Assembly (NCBI GenBank): GCA_049324835.1
Contig: JBMOMT010000011.1
Coordinates: 1 to 64,000, forward strand
Source: JBMOMT01 sp049324835
GTDB lineage: Bacteria; Chloroflexota; Anaerolineae; CAYNKW01
DNA length: 64,000 nt
Direction: 5' to 3'
Shown piece by piece: positions 14,978 to 23,624 of this stretch (position 1 is its first letter; every line of letters begins with the position of its first letter). The notes under the pieces are model-generated. The model saw only the letters and a list, made by a program, of their open reading frames with translations, was not told the DNA's origin and ran no database searches. The position numbers were made by a program, and so were the translations under genes.

Positions 14978-16966
14978 TCATCTTCCTTTCGTCTCATCTG
15001 ATTCCGATTCTCGCACGGCCAGCCAGGCGCGCAACACCTCGGCCACGCTCCAGGCCTGAGCCGGACAGCCGCGGGGCGTGTGGGGCGGGTCGCCGTCGAA
15101 AATCTCGCTGATGGTGCCCATACCACTGTCGAGCAGATGATCGGCAAACGGCTCCAGCAGGCCACGCGCCGCGGCGGCATCACCGGTGACGCGATGACAG
15201 GCCACGGCGTAGGCCCCGATAAGCCAGCCCCAAACGGTGCCCTGATGGTAAGCCCCATCGCGGTGCCACCGGTCGCCGCCGTAATGCGCCACGTAATCCG
15301 GATGATCCACCGCCAGACTGCGCAGGCCGTGAGAGGTGAGCAGAGCGCGCCCCACCACCTGCACCACAGCGCGCGCCTGTTGGATCGATAACGCGCTGTG
15401 CGGCAGCGAGACGGCAAAGATCTGGTTGGGCCGCAGCGAAGCGTCGTGGCCCACCGGGCCATCGATCACGTCGTACAGATACCCACCATCGGCGTACCAG
15501 AAGCGTTGGCCGATGCCCACCGCGACGCGGGCCGTCAGCGTCTGGTAACGATCGGCGGCTGTGCCATCACCCATACGGCTGGCAAAATCGGCCATGATCC
15601 TGAGGGCGTTGTACCACAGGGCATTGATCTCCACCGGTTTGCCGATGCGTGGCGTCACCACCCAATCGTCGACTTTGGCGTCCATCCAGGTGAGTTGCAC
15701 ACCCGGTTGCCCGGCGCGCAGCAGACCGTCCCTGGCATCCACGCCAATGCCGTAACGTGTGCCTCGCTCGTGCCAGTCGATGATGGAAGCCAGAACCGGG
15801 TACAGATCGTCCACCAACGAGCCATCGCCGGTGCGCTGCACGTACTCGTGGATGGCCTGGAAATACCACAACGTGGCGTCCACGGTGTTGTATTCCGGCG
15901 TCTGGCCCTCGTCGGGAAAACGGTTGGGGATCATGCCCTGATCCACGTAGCGGGCGTAGGTGCGCAGGATGCGGGCCGCCACCTCTGGCCGCCCGGTGGC
16001 CAGCGTCAGGCCCGGCAGGGCGATCATCGTATCGCGACCCCAGTCGGTGAACCAGGGATAACCGGCGATGATCGACTGTCCACCCTCGCCGCGGCTCACG
16101 ATGAACTGATCCGCGGCCAGTAGCAATTGGTGGATAAAAGCCGGTTCGCTCTCTCGGGCCAGCGGGCCGACAGCCAGCAGGCGGCGCTGTCGCTGGCGCT
16201 CGGCTTCCAGCGCCGCCAGGCCATCCAGGTCGGGGTCATTTTCGGTGCTGATGACCAGCGCTGCTGTCTGGCCGGGCGCGAGGGTGACGCTGAAACGGCC
16301 CATGGCATACAGGTCTTCCTGATCGTCCAGGCCGCGATAGGTCTCCACACGATGGGCAAAACGCCAGTACCACTCGCCTTCGATGGCCGCCGAGAACTCG
16401 CGGCTGAGAATAAAGTAGGGCGGCTTGTCGGCAAACTGCACCGACAATCCCTGAGGCAGCACCGCCAGCCGGGCCTGCCAGCCGGCGCCGGCGGCGTGTT
16501 GGTGATGGTTGCGCGCCGTGCACAACGGCAACACCGTCAGTTTCAACGGGCGTGCGCCTCGAAGCAGAGTGTAAAGGACGTAGGTGGTATTGTGGCCGTG
16601 AGCCATCCAGATCCGTTTTTCCAGGCGCGCCTCGGCCAGGGCATAGGTAAAGGTGGGCATGCTGCCCTCCAGCCGGAAGGATTCCAGATTAAGGTAGCCG
16701 TGGGGGTGGATGTAACGCCCGTGAAACTCGCTGGTAGAAAGGGCAAACTCTCGGTCGCCCAGCAACGCCTGCTCTTGCAACTGGGCCACGAAAACGGTGC
16801 GCTCGACAGGCGGGTTCAAAGCCGCCACCAGCAGGCCATGATAACGCCGACTGTTGGCCCCACACAACGTGCCCATGGCATAACCACCGATGCCGTTGGT
16901 GACCAGCCATTCGCGGTGGATGCTCCGCTTGAAATAGCCACAAATCTCTCTGCCGACCCGGATCAT
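14978..16966 (-). CDS. Amylo-alpha-1,6-glucosidase (glycogen debranching enzyme family)
   Basis: A 662-residue debranching-type glycosidase. The N-terminal domain begins IHREWLVTNGIGGYAMGTLCGANSRRYHGLLV, a signature of bacterial GDE proteins. The (alpha/alpha)6 barrel contains PWFTDWGRDTMIALPGL, EYNTVDATLWYFQAI and KPVEINALWYNAL, which supply the expected catalytic acids. It hydrolyses alpha-1,6 branch points of glycogen or related oligosaccharides in the cytoplasm. ATG 16966 is selected because GGAGTGATAGC precedes it and the family starts there; the frame is open much further upstream but that part overlaps lgt and has no similarity. A -10 TATAAT lies at 17036-17031. Confidence 0.9.
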   Translation of the reverse strand: MIRVGREICGYFKRSIHREWLVTNGIGGYAMGTLCGANSRRYHGLLVAALNPPVERTVFVAQLQEQALLGDREFALSTSEFHGRYIHPHGYLNLESFRLEGSMPTFTYALAEARLEKRIWMAHGHNTTYVLYTLLRGARPLKLTVLPLCTARNHHQHAAGAGWQARLAVLPQGLSVQFADKPPYFILSREFSAAIEGEWYWRFAHRVETYRGLDDQEDLYAMGRFSVTLAPGQTAALVISTENDPDLDGLAALEAERQRQRRLLAVGPLARESEPAFIHQLLLAADQFIVSRGEGGQSIIAGYPWFTDWGRDTMIALPGLTLATGRPEVAARILRTYARYVDQGMIPNRFPDEGQTPEYNTVDATLWYFQAIHEYVQRTGDGSLVDDLYPVLASIIDWHERGTRYGIGVDARDGLLRAGQPGVQLTWMDAKVDDWVVTPRIGKPVEINALWYNALRIMADFASRMGDGTAADRYQTLTARVAVGIGQRFWYADGGYLYDVIDGPVGHDASLRPNQIFAVSLPHSALSIQQARAVVQVVGRALLTSHGLRSLAVDHPDYVAHYGGDRWHRDGAYHQGTVWGWLIGAYAVACHRVTGDAAAARGLLEPFADHLLDSGMGTISEIFDGDPPHTPRGCPAQAWSVAEVLRAWLAVRESESDETKGR

Positions 16967-17030
16967 GCTATCACTCCATGTGGGTCTTTTGGCCCGGCCT
17001 GACGCCGGGAAAACAACACCGACGTGGCCC

Positions 17031-17036
17031 ATTATA
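17031..17036 (-). promoter_or_regulatory. -10 box of the debranching-enzyme promoter
   Basis: TATAAT on the minus strand, with a poor TTTATC -35 match 17 bases upstream. It gives a 5' leader of about 58 bases and is divergent from the lgt promoter about 100 bases away. Confidence 0.5.
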
Positions 17037-17130
17037 CTCCAGTTTTGGCAAAGGATAAAATAACCCGCCCTGTGGGATGTGTTTCGATGCAGATCGATCC
17101 GCGGCCACAGTTCATTGCGCCCGCCCCAAC

Positions 17131-17144
17131 TTGTGGTATAATAC
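17131..17144 (+). promoter_or_regulatory. Extended -10 promoter of lgt
   Basis: TTGTGGTATAATAC, identical to the ade promoter core at 264-277, with TATAAT at 17137-17142. A weak TTGCGC lies 16 bases upstream. Confidence 0.6.
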
Positions 17145-17185
17145 CAGCCGCTCGACCAACCGGAGAAGGGAGAATTTGTGATCCT

Positions 17186-18094
17186 ATGAACCCCATCGCT
17201 TTTCACATTGGCCCGCTGCCTGTTTACTGGTACGGCATCCTGATCGTCACCGCCGCCCTGGTGGGCGGCTGGGTGGCTGCAATCGAGGCCAGACGCCGTG
17301 GCCTGGAAGCCGACGAAGTGTGGAACGGCCTGATCGTGGCGCTGCTCATGGGCATCGTCGGCGCGCGGTTGTACCATGTCTTTTCCAGCCCCCAGGGAGG
17401 CAGCGTCGGCTGGGATTATTACCGCCAGAATCCCATCGCCATCCTCAAGATCTGGGAGGGCGGCCTGGGCATCTATGGCGCCATCATCGGCGGCGTGATC
17501 GGCGTGTTTCTCTACTGCTGGGTGCGCAAGTTCAACCCCCTGGAGTGGTTGGATGTGGGCGCGCCGGGGTTGGCCATCGCCCAGGTGATCGGCCGCTGGG
17601 GCAATTACGCCAACCAGGAACTCTATGGCCCGCCGACGGACCTGCCCTGGGGCATCACCATCGAGAACCGCATCGCGCCGTACAACGACCTGCTGCGTTA
17701 CCCGCCGACCACCCGTTTCCATCCGGTTTTCCTCTACGAGTCGTTGTGGAGCCTGCTGGGTTTTGCCCTGCTGATGTGGTTCGGCCGCCGTTTCCAGGAT
17801 CGTCTGCGCAAGGGTGAGATGTTTCTGCTGTACCTGATCTGGTATCCGCTGGGGCGATTTTTCGTCGAATTCCTCCGGCCCGATGCCTGGATGCTCGGCC
17901 GGCTGGCCGCAGCGCAGGTGTTCGCTCTGCTCACCATCGGCCTGGCAGTGTTGGGCATCGTTTTCCTGCACCGCCGGCCGCTGCCGCTCACTGAAGCCGA
18001 GCCGGAAACGACCGTCAGCACTCAGGCAGTCATCGACCCGCTGTCCTCGGACGGTGAGCCCACTCTGGCCGCACCCAACGACCCGGAAAACTGA
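17186..18094 (+). CDS. lgt: Prolipoprotein diacylglyceryl transferase
   Basis: Lgt transfers a diacylglyceryl group from phosphatidylglycerol to the lipobox Cys of prolipoproteins in the cytoplasmic membrane. At 302 residues it is within the family range. Visible motifs are PVYWYGILIV in the first helix, GGLGIYGAIIGGVIG, the family signature GRWGNYANQELYGPPT, and HPVFLYESLWSLL. Seven or so hydrophobic helices are spaced as usual, and a hydrophilic C-terminal tail of about 35 residues is added. ATG 17186 follows GAGAAGGGAGAA. A substrate candidate, the lipoprotein at 28983, is in the same window. Confidence 0.95.
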   Translation: MNPIAFHIGPLPVYWYGILIVTAALVGGWVAAIEARRRGLEADEVWNGLIVALLMGIVGARLYHVFSSPQGGSVGWDYYRQNPIAILKIWEGGLGIYGAIIGGVIGVFLYCWVRKFNPLEWLDVGAPGLAIAQVIGRWGNYANQELYGPPTDLPWGITIENRIAPYNDLLRYPPTTRFHPVFLYESLWSLLGFALLMWFGRRFQDRLRKGEMFLLYLIWYPLGRFFVEFLRPDAWMLGRLAAAQVFALLTIGLAVLGIVFLHRRPLPLTEAEPETTVSTQAVIDPLSSDGEPTLAAPNDPEN

Positions 18095-18166
18095 CCTGCC
18101 GCCGCCGGTTGACCGACCAAACCCGATCTCTACTTGATCGGAGGCAAGAATGGGACACGGATTTCA

Positions 18167-18218
18167 CGGCGGCGCACGGATCACAGGTTTTTTTAGCCGT
18201 GGAATCCGTGTGCCGCCG
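18167..18218. repeat. Hairpin with 15-bp stem in the lgt/kinase spacer
   Basis: Left arm 18167-18181 (CGGCGGCGCACGGAT) pairs with right arm 18204-18218 (ATCCGTGTGCCGCCG), leaving one G-U wobble; the 22-base loop contains seven T. It could stop lgt transcription imperfectly or be a dispersed repeat; the T run is in the loop rather than after the stem, so it is not a classical terminator. Confidence 0.5.
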
Positions 18219-18253
18219 CGTCCTGAAAGATTGGTCAGCCAACCGGCCTGCCG

Positions 18254-18282
18254 TTGTCAAAACCTCCAAGAACTGGTATAAT
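18254..18282 (+). promoter_or_regulatory. Promoter of the sensor-kinase gene
   Basis: TTGTCA at 18254-18259, a 17-base spacer and TATAAT at 18277-18282, with TG at 18274-18275 adding an extended -10. AAGGAGGG at about 18355 precedes ATG 18369. Confidence 0.75.
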
Positions 18283-18368
18283 GCAATCGAGGCTGCTGCC
18301 TGTGGGAGCGTGCGGCCATTTTCTGTCCACTGCCTCACCGACAGCGGTTATGGCAAGGAGGGTTTCCC

Positions 18369-20669
18369 ATGGCAGGTGAAAAAATCCTGATCATCGATCC
18401 ATCACTCGACGACGTTCGCCCCCTCATCGAAGGGCTGCTCGACCCTGAAGGTTACGTCGTGGCCCACGCCCTGGACGGCGAAGAGGGGCTGCGCCAGGCG
18501 TTGCACGGCAACCCCGATCTGATCATCGGCGAGTTTGCCGCGCCGCGCCGCTCCGGCCTGGACGTGCTGGCCCAGCTGCGTAAATCGGAGCGTGAAATCC
18601 CCTTTATTCTCACCGGCGTATCCGGCTCTGCCGAAACCTTTCGCCGCGCGCTGCGCATGGGCGTGGTCGATTACCTGCTCAAACCGCTGGACCTGGGTGA
18701 GGCTCGCGCCGCCATTTTGCGCGCCCTGGCCAAAAGCACTGCCGCCTCATCCACCAAAGAGACCGGGCTGCTCAGCCGTGGTTTCGAGCAGATCAACCGC
18801 CAGTTGGAACGACGCCTGCGCGAGCTCAGCATCCTTTACGGCATCGGCAAAGCGGTGGCCTCGGTGCTCGATCTGGAAAACCTGCTGAAGCGCATCGTCG
18901 AAGCGGCGGTTTATCTCACCGGCGCCGAAGAAGGCTTTTTGCTGCTCATCGACGAACAGAGCAACGAGCTGTACATGCGAGCCGGCCAGGGGCTGGGCAA
19001 AAAGTTCGCCAGCGGCTTTCGCGTCAAATCGGGCGATTATCTCTCCTGGCAGGTAGTCGAAACCGGCAAACCGATCATGATCAACAGCGTCGAAGGCGAG
19101 GAAAAGACCAAAGTCAAAACCGGCTACCTGGTCAAGGCGCTGCTGCACGTGCCCCTCAAGGTGCGCAGCCAGGTCATCGGCGTGCTCTCGGTAGATAACA
19201 AACTCGCCCGCAAGACCTTTTCCGACAACGACCTGCACCTGCTTTCGGCGTTGGCCGATTACGCCGCCATCGCCATCTATAATGCGCGCCTGTACGAGCA
19301 GGCCGAAGCCAAAGCCCGCCACCTTTCGGAACTGCTCGCCGCGCAGGAAACCACCGCTTCTGCCACGCCGATCAAAGAGGCGGCCGCCTCTGGAAGCGCG
19401 CCGCCGGAATGGCTGGTGGAGCAGGTGGAAACGCATCGCCGCATGGTCGAAGAGGGCCTGCGCGAGACGCAAAAGGTGGCCCAGGAACTCACTGCCCGGC
19501 TGGCCACGGTAGAACAGCTCACCCAGTGGTGGCACAAGCAACAGACTGAATCGGACGCCCTGACCTGGCACGCCAGCGGCACAGCGCCGGAAGGTATCAC
19601 TCTGGCCAACCTGCAAAAGATGCTCAACAATTTGAACGAGGGTCTGCTGCTCACCGACAGTCAGGGCATCGTGCGGCTGACCAACGGCACAGCAGGCCAG
19701 ATCGTCGGCAGCAACCACCTGATCGGCCAGCGATTGACGGCCATCAGCGCCTCGCCCCACTGGCAACAGAGCCTGGACCGCCTGCAAGCCGAAGGCACGC
19801 TGGATAAAGGCACCTGGATGGACGTGACCTTTTGGGACAACGAGCGCCTGATCAAGGCCAGTTTCGTGCCGCTGGCCGGCGGTGAAAAAGAAAAAGGCTG
19901 GGCGGTGATCCTCCGAGACCTCAGCCAGGAGCGGGCCGCACAACTCGGCCGCGAAGACCTGTCCACGGCCATCTCTCAGGAGCTTCGCACCCCCATGACC
20001 GTGCTCACCAGTTACACCGATCTGCTGCTGGCCGAGACGATGGGCCTGCTGGTGCCGGTGCAACAGCGCCTGTTGCAGCGCATGCGGGTGAACCTGAGCC
20101 GCATGAGCAAGACGCTCAACAACCTGATGACGCTGCCACATCTGGTTCGAGAAAAACAACAGGACACCTTTCTGCCGGTGGATCTGAACGCCGTGCTCGA
20201 AGACGCCCTGGCCAACGTTGGCCCTCGGCTGGCCGACAAAAAACTGAACATCAGCCTCCACATCCAGGACGGGCTGCCCAAAGCAGCAGCCGAGCCGGAC
20301 TGTGTGTACCAGATGATCACCAACCTGCTGCAGAACGCCATCCGAGCCACGCCTTCAGGGGGCACCATTGAGGTGCGCGCCGAGGCAGGCACCGGCGATA
20401 GCCTGCTGGACCCATCACCCCACCTGGTGTTGTCGGTGCGAGATCAGGGCGGCGGCATTGCACCCGAGTTTCTGGGCCAGGTTTTTGGCCACTTTTTCAG
20501 CGACGACGATCAACCTATCCCTGGCCTGGGCGGCAAAGGCATCGAGTTGCTGGCCGTCAAGCGGCTGGTGGAGGCTTTTGGCGGGCGCGTCTGGGTGGAA
20601 ACAGAGCCCCAGGCGGGCAGCACCTTTAGCTTTGTGCTGCCCACCATCAACAGCCAGCCGGCCGGCTGA
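18369..20669 (+). CDS. REC-GAF-PAS-histidine-kinase-like protein lacking both phospho-sites
   Basis: A 766-residue multidomain sensor. Domains in order: receiver (about 1-120), GAF (about 150-305), coiled coil (about 305-400), PAS (about 410-520), DHp and HATPase (about 525-760). In the receiver the phospho-Asp position is Glu55 (DLIIGEF instead of DLIIxD), with the Thr (ILTG) and Lys (LLKPL) kept. In the H-box the phospho-His is Gln537 (SQELRTP instead of SHELRTP). The ATP-binding N box (NLLQNAI), G1 (DQGGGI) and G2 (GLGGKGI) look intact. It is therefore probably a pseudokinase that still binds ATP, with a Glu that may mimic the phosphorylated receiver. A strong promoter lies at 18254-18282. 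No cognate regulator is adjacent. Confidence 0.85.
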   Translation: MAGEKILIIDPSLDDVRPLIEGLLDPEGYVVAHALDGEEGLRQALHGNPDLIIGEFAAPRRSGLDVLAQLRKSEREIPFILTGVSGSAETFRRALRMGVVDYLLKPLDLGEARAAILRALAKSTAASSTKETGLLSRGFEQINRQLERRLRELSILYGIGKAVASVLDLENLLKRIVEAAVYLTGAEEGFLLLIDEQSNELYMRAGQGLGKKFASGFRVKSGDYLSWQVVETGKPIMINSVEGEEKTKVKTGYLVKALLHVPLKVRSQVIGVLSVDNKLARKTFSDNDLHLLSALADYAAIAIYNARLYEQAEAKARHLSELLAAQETTASATPIKEAAASGSAPPEWLVEQVETHRRMVEEGLRETQKVAQELTARLATVEQLTQWWHKQQTESDALTWHASGTAPEGITLANLQKMLNNLNEGLLLTDSQGIVRLTNGTAGQIVGSNHLIGQRLTAISASPHWQQSLDRLQAEGTLDKGTWMDVTFWDNERLIKASFVPLAGGEKEKGWAVILRDLSQERAAQLGREDLSTAISQELRTPMTVLTSYTDLLLAETMGLLVPVQQRLLQRMRVNLSRMSKTLNNLMTLPHLVREKQQDTFLPVDLNAVLEDALANVGPRLADKKLNISLHIQDGLPKAAAEPDCVYQMITNLLQNAIRATPSGGTIEVRAEAGTGDSLLDPSPHLVLSVRDQGGGIAPEFLGQVFGHFFSDDDQPIPGLGGKGIELLAVKRLVEAFGGRVWVETEPQAGSTFSFVLPTINSQPAG

Positions 20670-20710
20670 TCCAGGCGCGGCTCGTTAATAAAACAGGAGC
20701 GCTCACGACC

Positions 20711-22501
20711 ATGCGTAAGCTTTTTTCTGGCAACGAAGCGATTGCCCTGGGAGCCTGGGAAGCCGGAGTCAGATTCGCCTCGGCCTATCCCGGCACCCCC
20801 TCGACAGAGATCCTGGAAAACCTCTTGGGTTACGCCGGCCTCAAAGCCGAATGGGCCAGCAACGAAAAGGTGGCCCTGGATGCCGCCGCCGGAGCGGCCC
20901 TGGTGGGCGCGCGCGCCCTGGCGGCCATGAAACACGTTGGCCTCAACGTGGCTGCCGATACCTTTTTCTCGCTGAGCTACACCGGCGTCAAGGCCGGGTT
21001 GGTGATCGTCAGCGCCGACGACCCCGGCACTTTTAGCTCGCAGAACGAGCAAGATAACCGCCAGTACGCCCGCTTTGCCAAGGTGCCCTGCCTGGAGCCT
21101 TCGAACAGCCAGGAGGCCAAAGATTTCGTCGCCATCGCGCTGCATCTCAGCGAGCAGTTCGATACGCCGGTGCTGCTCCGCTCCACCACCCGGCTGTCCC
21201 ATTCCAAGTCGGCGGTGGAGGTGGGCCTGCCCCAACGCCGCCCCGATCCAGACGGCCCTCTCACTTTTCCGGATGACCCCACCAAATATGTCATCATCCC
21301 GGCCCATGCCCGCCAGCGCCATCCGGTGGTGGAGGAGCGATTGCAACGGCTGGCCGAGTGGGCCGAGACGACGGCTATCAACCGCCTGGAGTGGGGCGAG
21401 CGGCGGTTGGGCATCGTGACCACCGGCATGGCCTACCAGTACGCCCGCGAGGTCTTGGGGGAGGTCTCGTACCTCAAACTGGGCCTGAGTTATCCCCTGC
21501 CGCTGGGCCTCATCCGCCAGCTCCGCCAGGGGGTGGATAGGCTGATCGTGGTGGAAGAACTGGATCCCTTTTTCGAGGAGCAGATCCGGGCGGCGGGCAT
21601 CCAGGTGGACGGCGGCAAGGACCTCTTGGGCCTCACCGGCGAGTTGACGGTGCCCATCGTGCGGCGGGCAGCGATCCAGGCCGGGCTGATCCAGGCTCCG
21701 GCAGCCACCCAGGCCGACGCGCCGCTGCCGATCACCCTGAACCTGCCGCGCCGCCAGCCGGCTCTCTGCCCTGGCTGCCCCCACCGTAGCGTCTTTTACG
21801 CTCTGAACAAACAAAAGGTCCGCGTCAGCGGCGACATCGGCTGTTACTCGATCGGCGTGCTGCCGCCGTTCAACGCCATGGACACCATCCTCTCGATGGG
21901 CGCCGGGCTGGGTATGGCCCATGGCATGGGACAGGCTGGCGTGCAGGACAAATTCGTGGCCGTCATCGGCGATAGCACCTTTTTCCACTCCGGGCTGGCT
22001 CCGCTGGCCAGCACCGTCTACAATCAGGGCGTGGTGACGACCATCGTGCTGGACAATTTCACCACCGGCATGACCGGCGGTCAGGAAAACCCCGGCCAAA
22101 AGATCGAGATCGAGCCGGTGGTACGCGCCCTGGGTGTCCGACACGTCTGGACGGTGGATGCCTTTGACCAGAAAGGGGTGGAAAAGGCCATCAAAGAGGC
22201 GCTGGCGATCCGGAACGAACCGACGGTGGTGGTGGTGCATGGCAGTTGTGTGCTCATCAAAGGCTACAAACCCAAACCGGTGGTGACGGTGGACGCCGGA
22301 GCCTGCACCGCCTGCGGCGTCTGCTTTCGTGTGGGCTGCCCGGCCATCCTCAAGAGCGAAGAGATTTATCCCAAGAACAAAAAACCCAAAGCGGTCATCG
22401 ATCCACTGATGTGCGTCGGCTGCGATATCTGCCTGCAGGTGTGTCCCTTCCACGCCATTTACAAGACGCGGGTGGCTGGGGTGGAACAAACCAACCCATG
22501 A
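20711..22501 (+). CDS. iorA: Indolepyruvate ferredoxin oxidoreductase, alpha subunit
   Basis: A 596-residue thiamine-diphosphate enzyme subunit that decarboxylates arylpyruvates to acyl-CoA while reducing ferredoxin. The N-terminal pyrimidine-binding domain has AYPGTPSTEILE and the WASNEKVALDAAAGAAL segment; the TPP domain has CPGCPHRSVFYAL and GDSTFFHSGL; the C-terminus carries two 4Fe-4S motifs (CTACGVCFRVGCP and CVGCDICLQVCP). Length and architecture match IorA. The partner iorB lies downstream, but a toxin-antitoxin pair has been inserted between them. Oxygen sensitivity and ferredoxin use, known for the family, suggest anaerobic or microaerobic amino-acid or aromatic-acid metabolism. Confidence 0.93.
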   Translation: MRKLFSGNEAIALGAWEAGVRFASAYPGTPSTEILENLLGYAGLKAEWASNEKVALDAAAGAALVGARALAAMKHVGLNVAADTFFSLSYTGVKAGLVIVSADDPGTFSSQNEQDNRQYARFAKVPCLEPSNSQEAKDFVAIALHLSEQFDTPVLLRSTTRLSHSKSAVEVGLPQRRPDPDGPLTFPDDPTKYVIIPAHARQRHPVVEERLQRLAEWAETTAINRLEWGERRLGIVTTGMAYQYAREVLGEVSYLKLGLSYPLPLGLIRQLRQGVDRLIVVEELDPFFEEQIRAAGIQVDGGKDLLGLTGELTVPIVRRAAIQAGLIQAPAATQADAPLPITLNLPRRQPALCPGCPHRSVFYALNKQKVRVSGDIGCYSIGVLPPFNAMDTILSMGAGLGMAHGMGQAGVQDKFVAVIGDSTFFHSGLAPLASTVYNQGVVTTIVLDNFTTGMTGGQENPGQKIEIEPVVRALGVRHVWTVDAFDQKGVEKAIKEALAIRNEPTVVVVHGSCVLIKGYKPKPVVTVDAGACTACGVCFRVGCPAILKSEEIYPKNKKPKAVIDPLMCVGCDICLQVCPFHAIYKTRVAGVEQTNP

Positions 22502-22515
22502 ATTCCGGAGGTGAT

Positions 22516-22767
22516 ATGAATCCCTTGCTGGAGCGCATTTCTATTGACCCCAATATCTGCTTTGGCAAACCCTGCATCCGAGGCACCCGGATTTGGGTCT
22601 CGCTGCTCCTGGATTTCCTCGCCAGCGGAATGTCAATAGAGGAGACCCTGGCTGAATATCCTCAATTGACGGTCCAGGACATTCGTGCGGCCATTGCCTA
22701 CGGCGCCGAAATGTCAAGGGAACGCTACGTCGAGATGCCCATGAATGCATCCAAGGCAGCCGCATGA
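22516..22767 (+). CDS. DUF433 antitoxin
   Basis: An 83-residue DUF433-family protein from ATG 22516 (GGAGGTGAT immediately upstream). The family core ISIDPNICFGKPCIRGTRIWV is complete, followed by a helix-turn-helix-like LTVQDIRAAIAYGAE. DUF433 proteins are antitoxins of DUF5615 (PIN-like) toxins. The stop codon overlaps the start of the toxin gene as ATGA (22764-22767), the usual coupling. The module lies between iorA (14 bases away) and iorB. Confidence 0.87.
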   Translation: MNPLLERISIDPNICFGKPCIRGTRIWVSLLLDFLASGMSIEETLAEYPQLTVQDIRAAIAYGAEMSRERYVEMPMNASKAAA

Positions 22768-22955
22768 AATTCAAACTGGATGAGAACCTGGGAACGCGCC
22801 TTCAGCAAGTGTTCAAAGATGCCGGGCACGATGTAGCGACCGTTCGGGAAGAAAAGCTGCACGGCGCCAGCGATCAGGCCCTCTACGAGATGTGCTGCCG
22901 GGAAAAACGCTGTCTGGTAACCCTGGCTCTGGATTTTGCCAACGTCGTACGTTAA
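22764..22955 (+). pseudogene. Truncated DUF5615 PIN-like toxin
   Basis: Only 63 residues against about 110 for the family. The start is typical (MKFKLDENLG, with the Asp-Glu acidic pair) and the middle reads LVTLALDFANVVR followed at once by TAA. In complete homologues this segment is LVTLDLDFAN and continues for about 50 residues with the rest of the PIN-like core. Here the first Asp of the motif is Ala and the C-terminal half is missing; the 40 bases before iorB contain no recognisable remains. The protein is therefore probably inactive, leaving an orphan antitoxin. A short but functional variant cannot be excluded. Confidence 0.7.
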
Positions 22956-22994
22956 AGTAGATCGAATCCGCATTCACCAGCAGGAGATAAAAGA

Positions 22995-23600
22995 ATGAAG
23001 CCCAACAACTTTTTGCTCGCCGGCGTGGGTGGACAGGGGGTGTTGACCTCGTCCGACATCGTGGCCGAGGTGGGCCTGGCTGCCGGTTACGACGCCAAAA
23101 AGTCCGAGATCCACGGCTTTTCTCAACGTGGCGGGGTGGTCGAGAGCCACGTGCGCTGGGCAGATACGGTCTATGCGCCCGTCGCCCCTCCCGGCGAGGT
23201 GGATTTTTTGGTGGCTTTTGAGCCGTTGGAGGCCGCCCGCTGGGCGGCCTGGCTTCGGCCCGGCGGTGTGATCCTGGCCGACCCGCACCCCATCGCGCCG
23301 CTGTCGGTCAGCGCCGGCGACGAGGTCTATCCCGACATGGCCGACATCGAGGCGGCTTTAAAAGCCCGCAGCCCACGCACCGTTTTTGTCCAGGGTTTCG
23401 AGATCGCCGCCGAGCTGGGCAACCCGCGCATGGCCAACACGGTGCTGTTGGGCGCGTTGAGCCATTATCTGGATGTGGCCATCGAGACCTGGCTGCAAGT
23501 TATCGGCCAGCGCCTGCCGGCCAAATACATCGAGGCCAATCACCAGGCTTTCCTTCGAGGCCGGCAACAATCGATCACAGAATCAGAACCCGGCTTTTGA
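22995..23600 (+). CDS. iorB: Indolepyruvate ferredoxin oxidoreductase, beta subunit
   Basis: A 201-residue gamma-type 2-oxoacid oxidoreductase subunit. The signature start NNFLLAGVGGQGVLTSSDIVAE and KKSEIHGFSQRGGVVESHVRW identify IorB; it binds with IorA to form the active complex in the cytoplasm. CAGGAGATAAAAG precedes ATG 22995. Normally iorA and iorB are adjacent; here 493 bases containing the DUF433/DUF5615 cassette separate them, so co-transcription now relies on reading through that cassette. The next gene starts 24 bases after the stop codon. Confidence 0.92.
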   Translation: MKPNNFLLAGVGGQGVLTSSDIVAEVGLAAGYDAKKSEIHGFSQRGGVVESHVRWADTVYAPVAPPGEVDFLVAFEPLEAARWAAWLRPGGVILADPHPIAPLSVSAGDEVYPDMADIEAALKARSPRTVFVQGFEIAAELGNPRMANTVLLGALSHYLDVAIETWLQVIGQRLPAKYIEANHQAFLRGRQQSITESEPGF

Positions 23601-23624
23601 ACGTTTCGACGAGGAGGAAAACAG

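Noticed and set aside
16967..17971. Upstream extension of the debranching-enzyme frame to 997 codons
   Set aside because: The extension runs antisense through lgt and shows no similarity; the ribosome site and promoter support ATG 16966.
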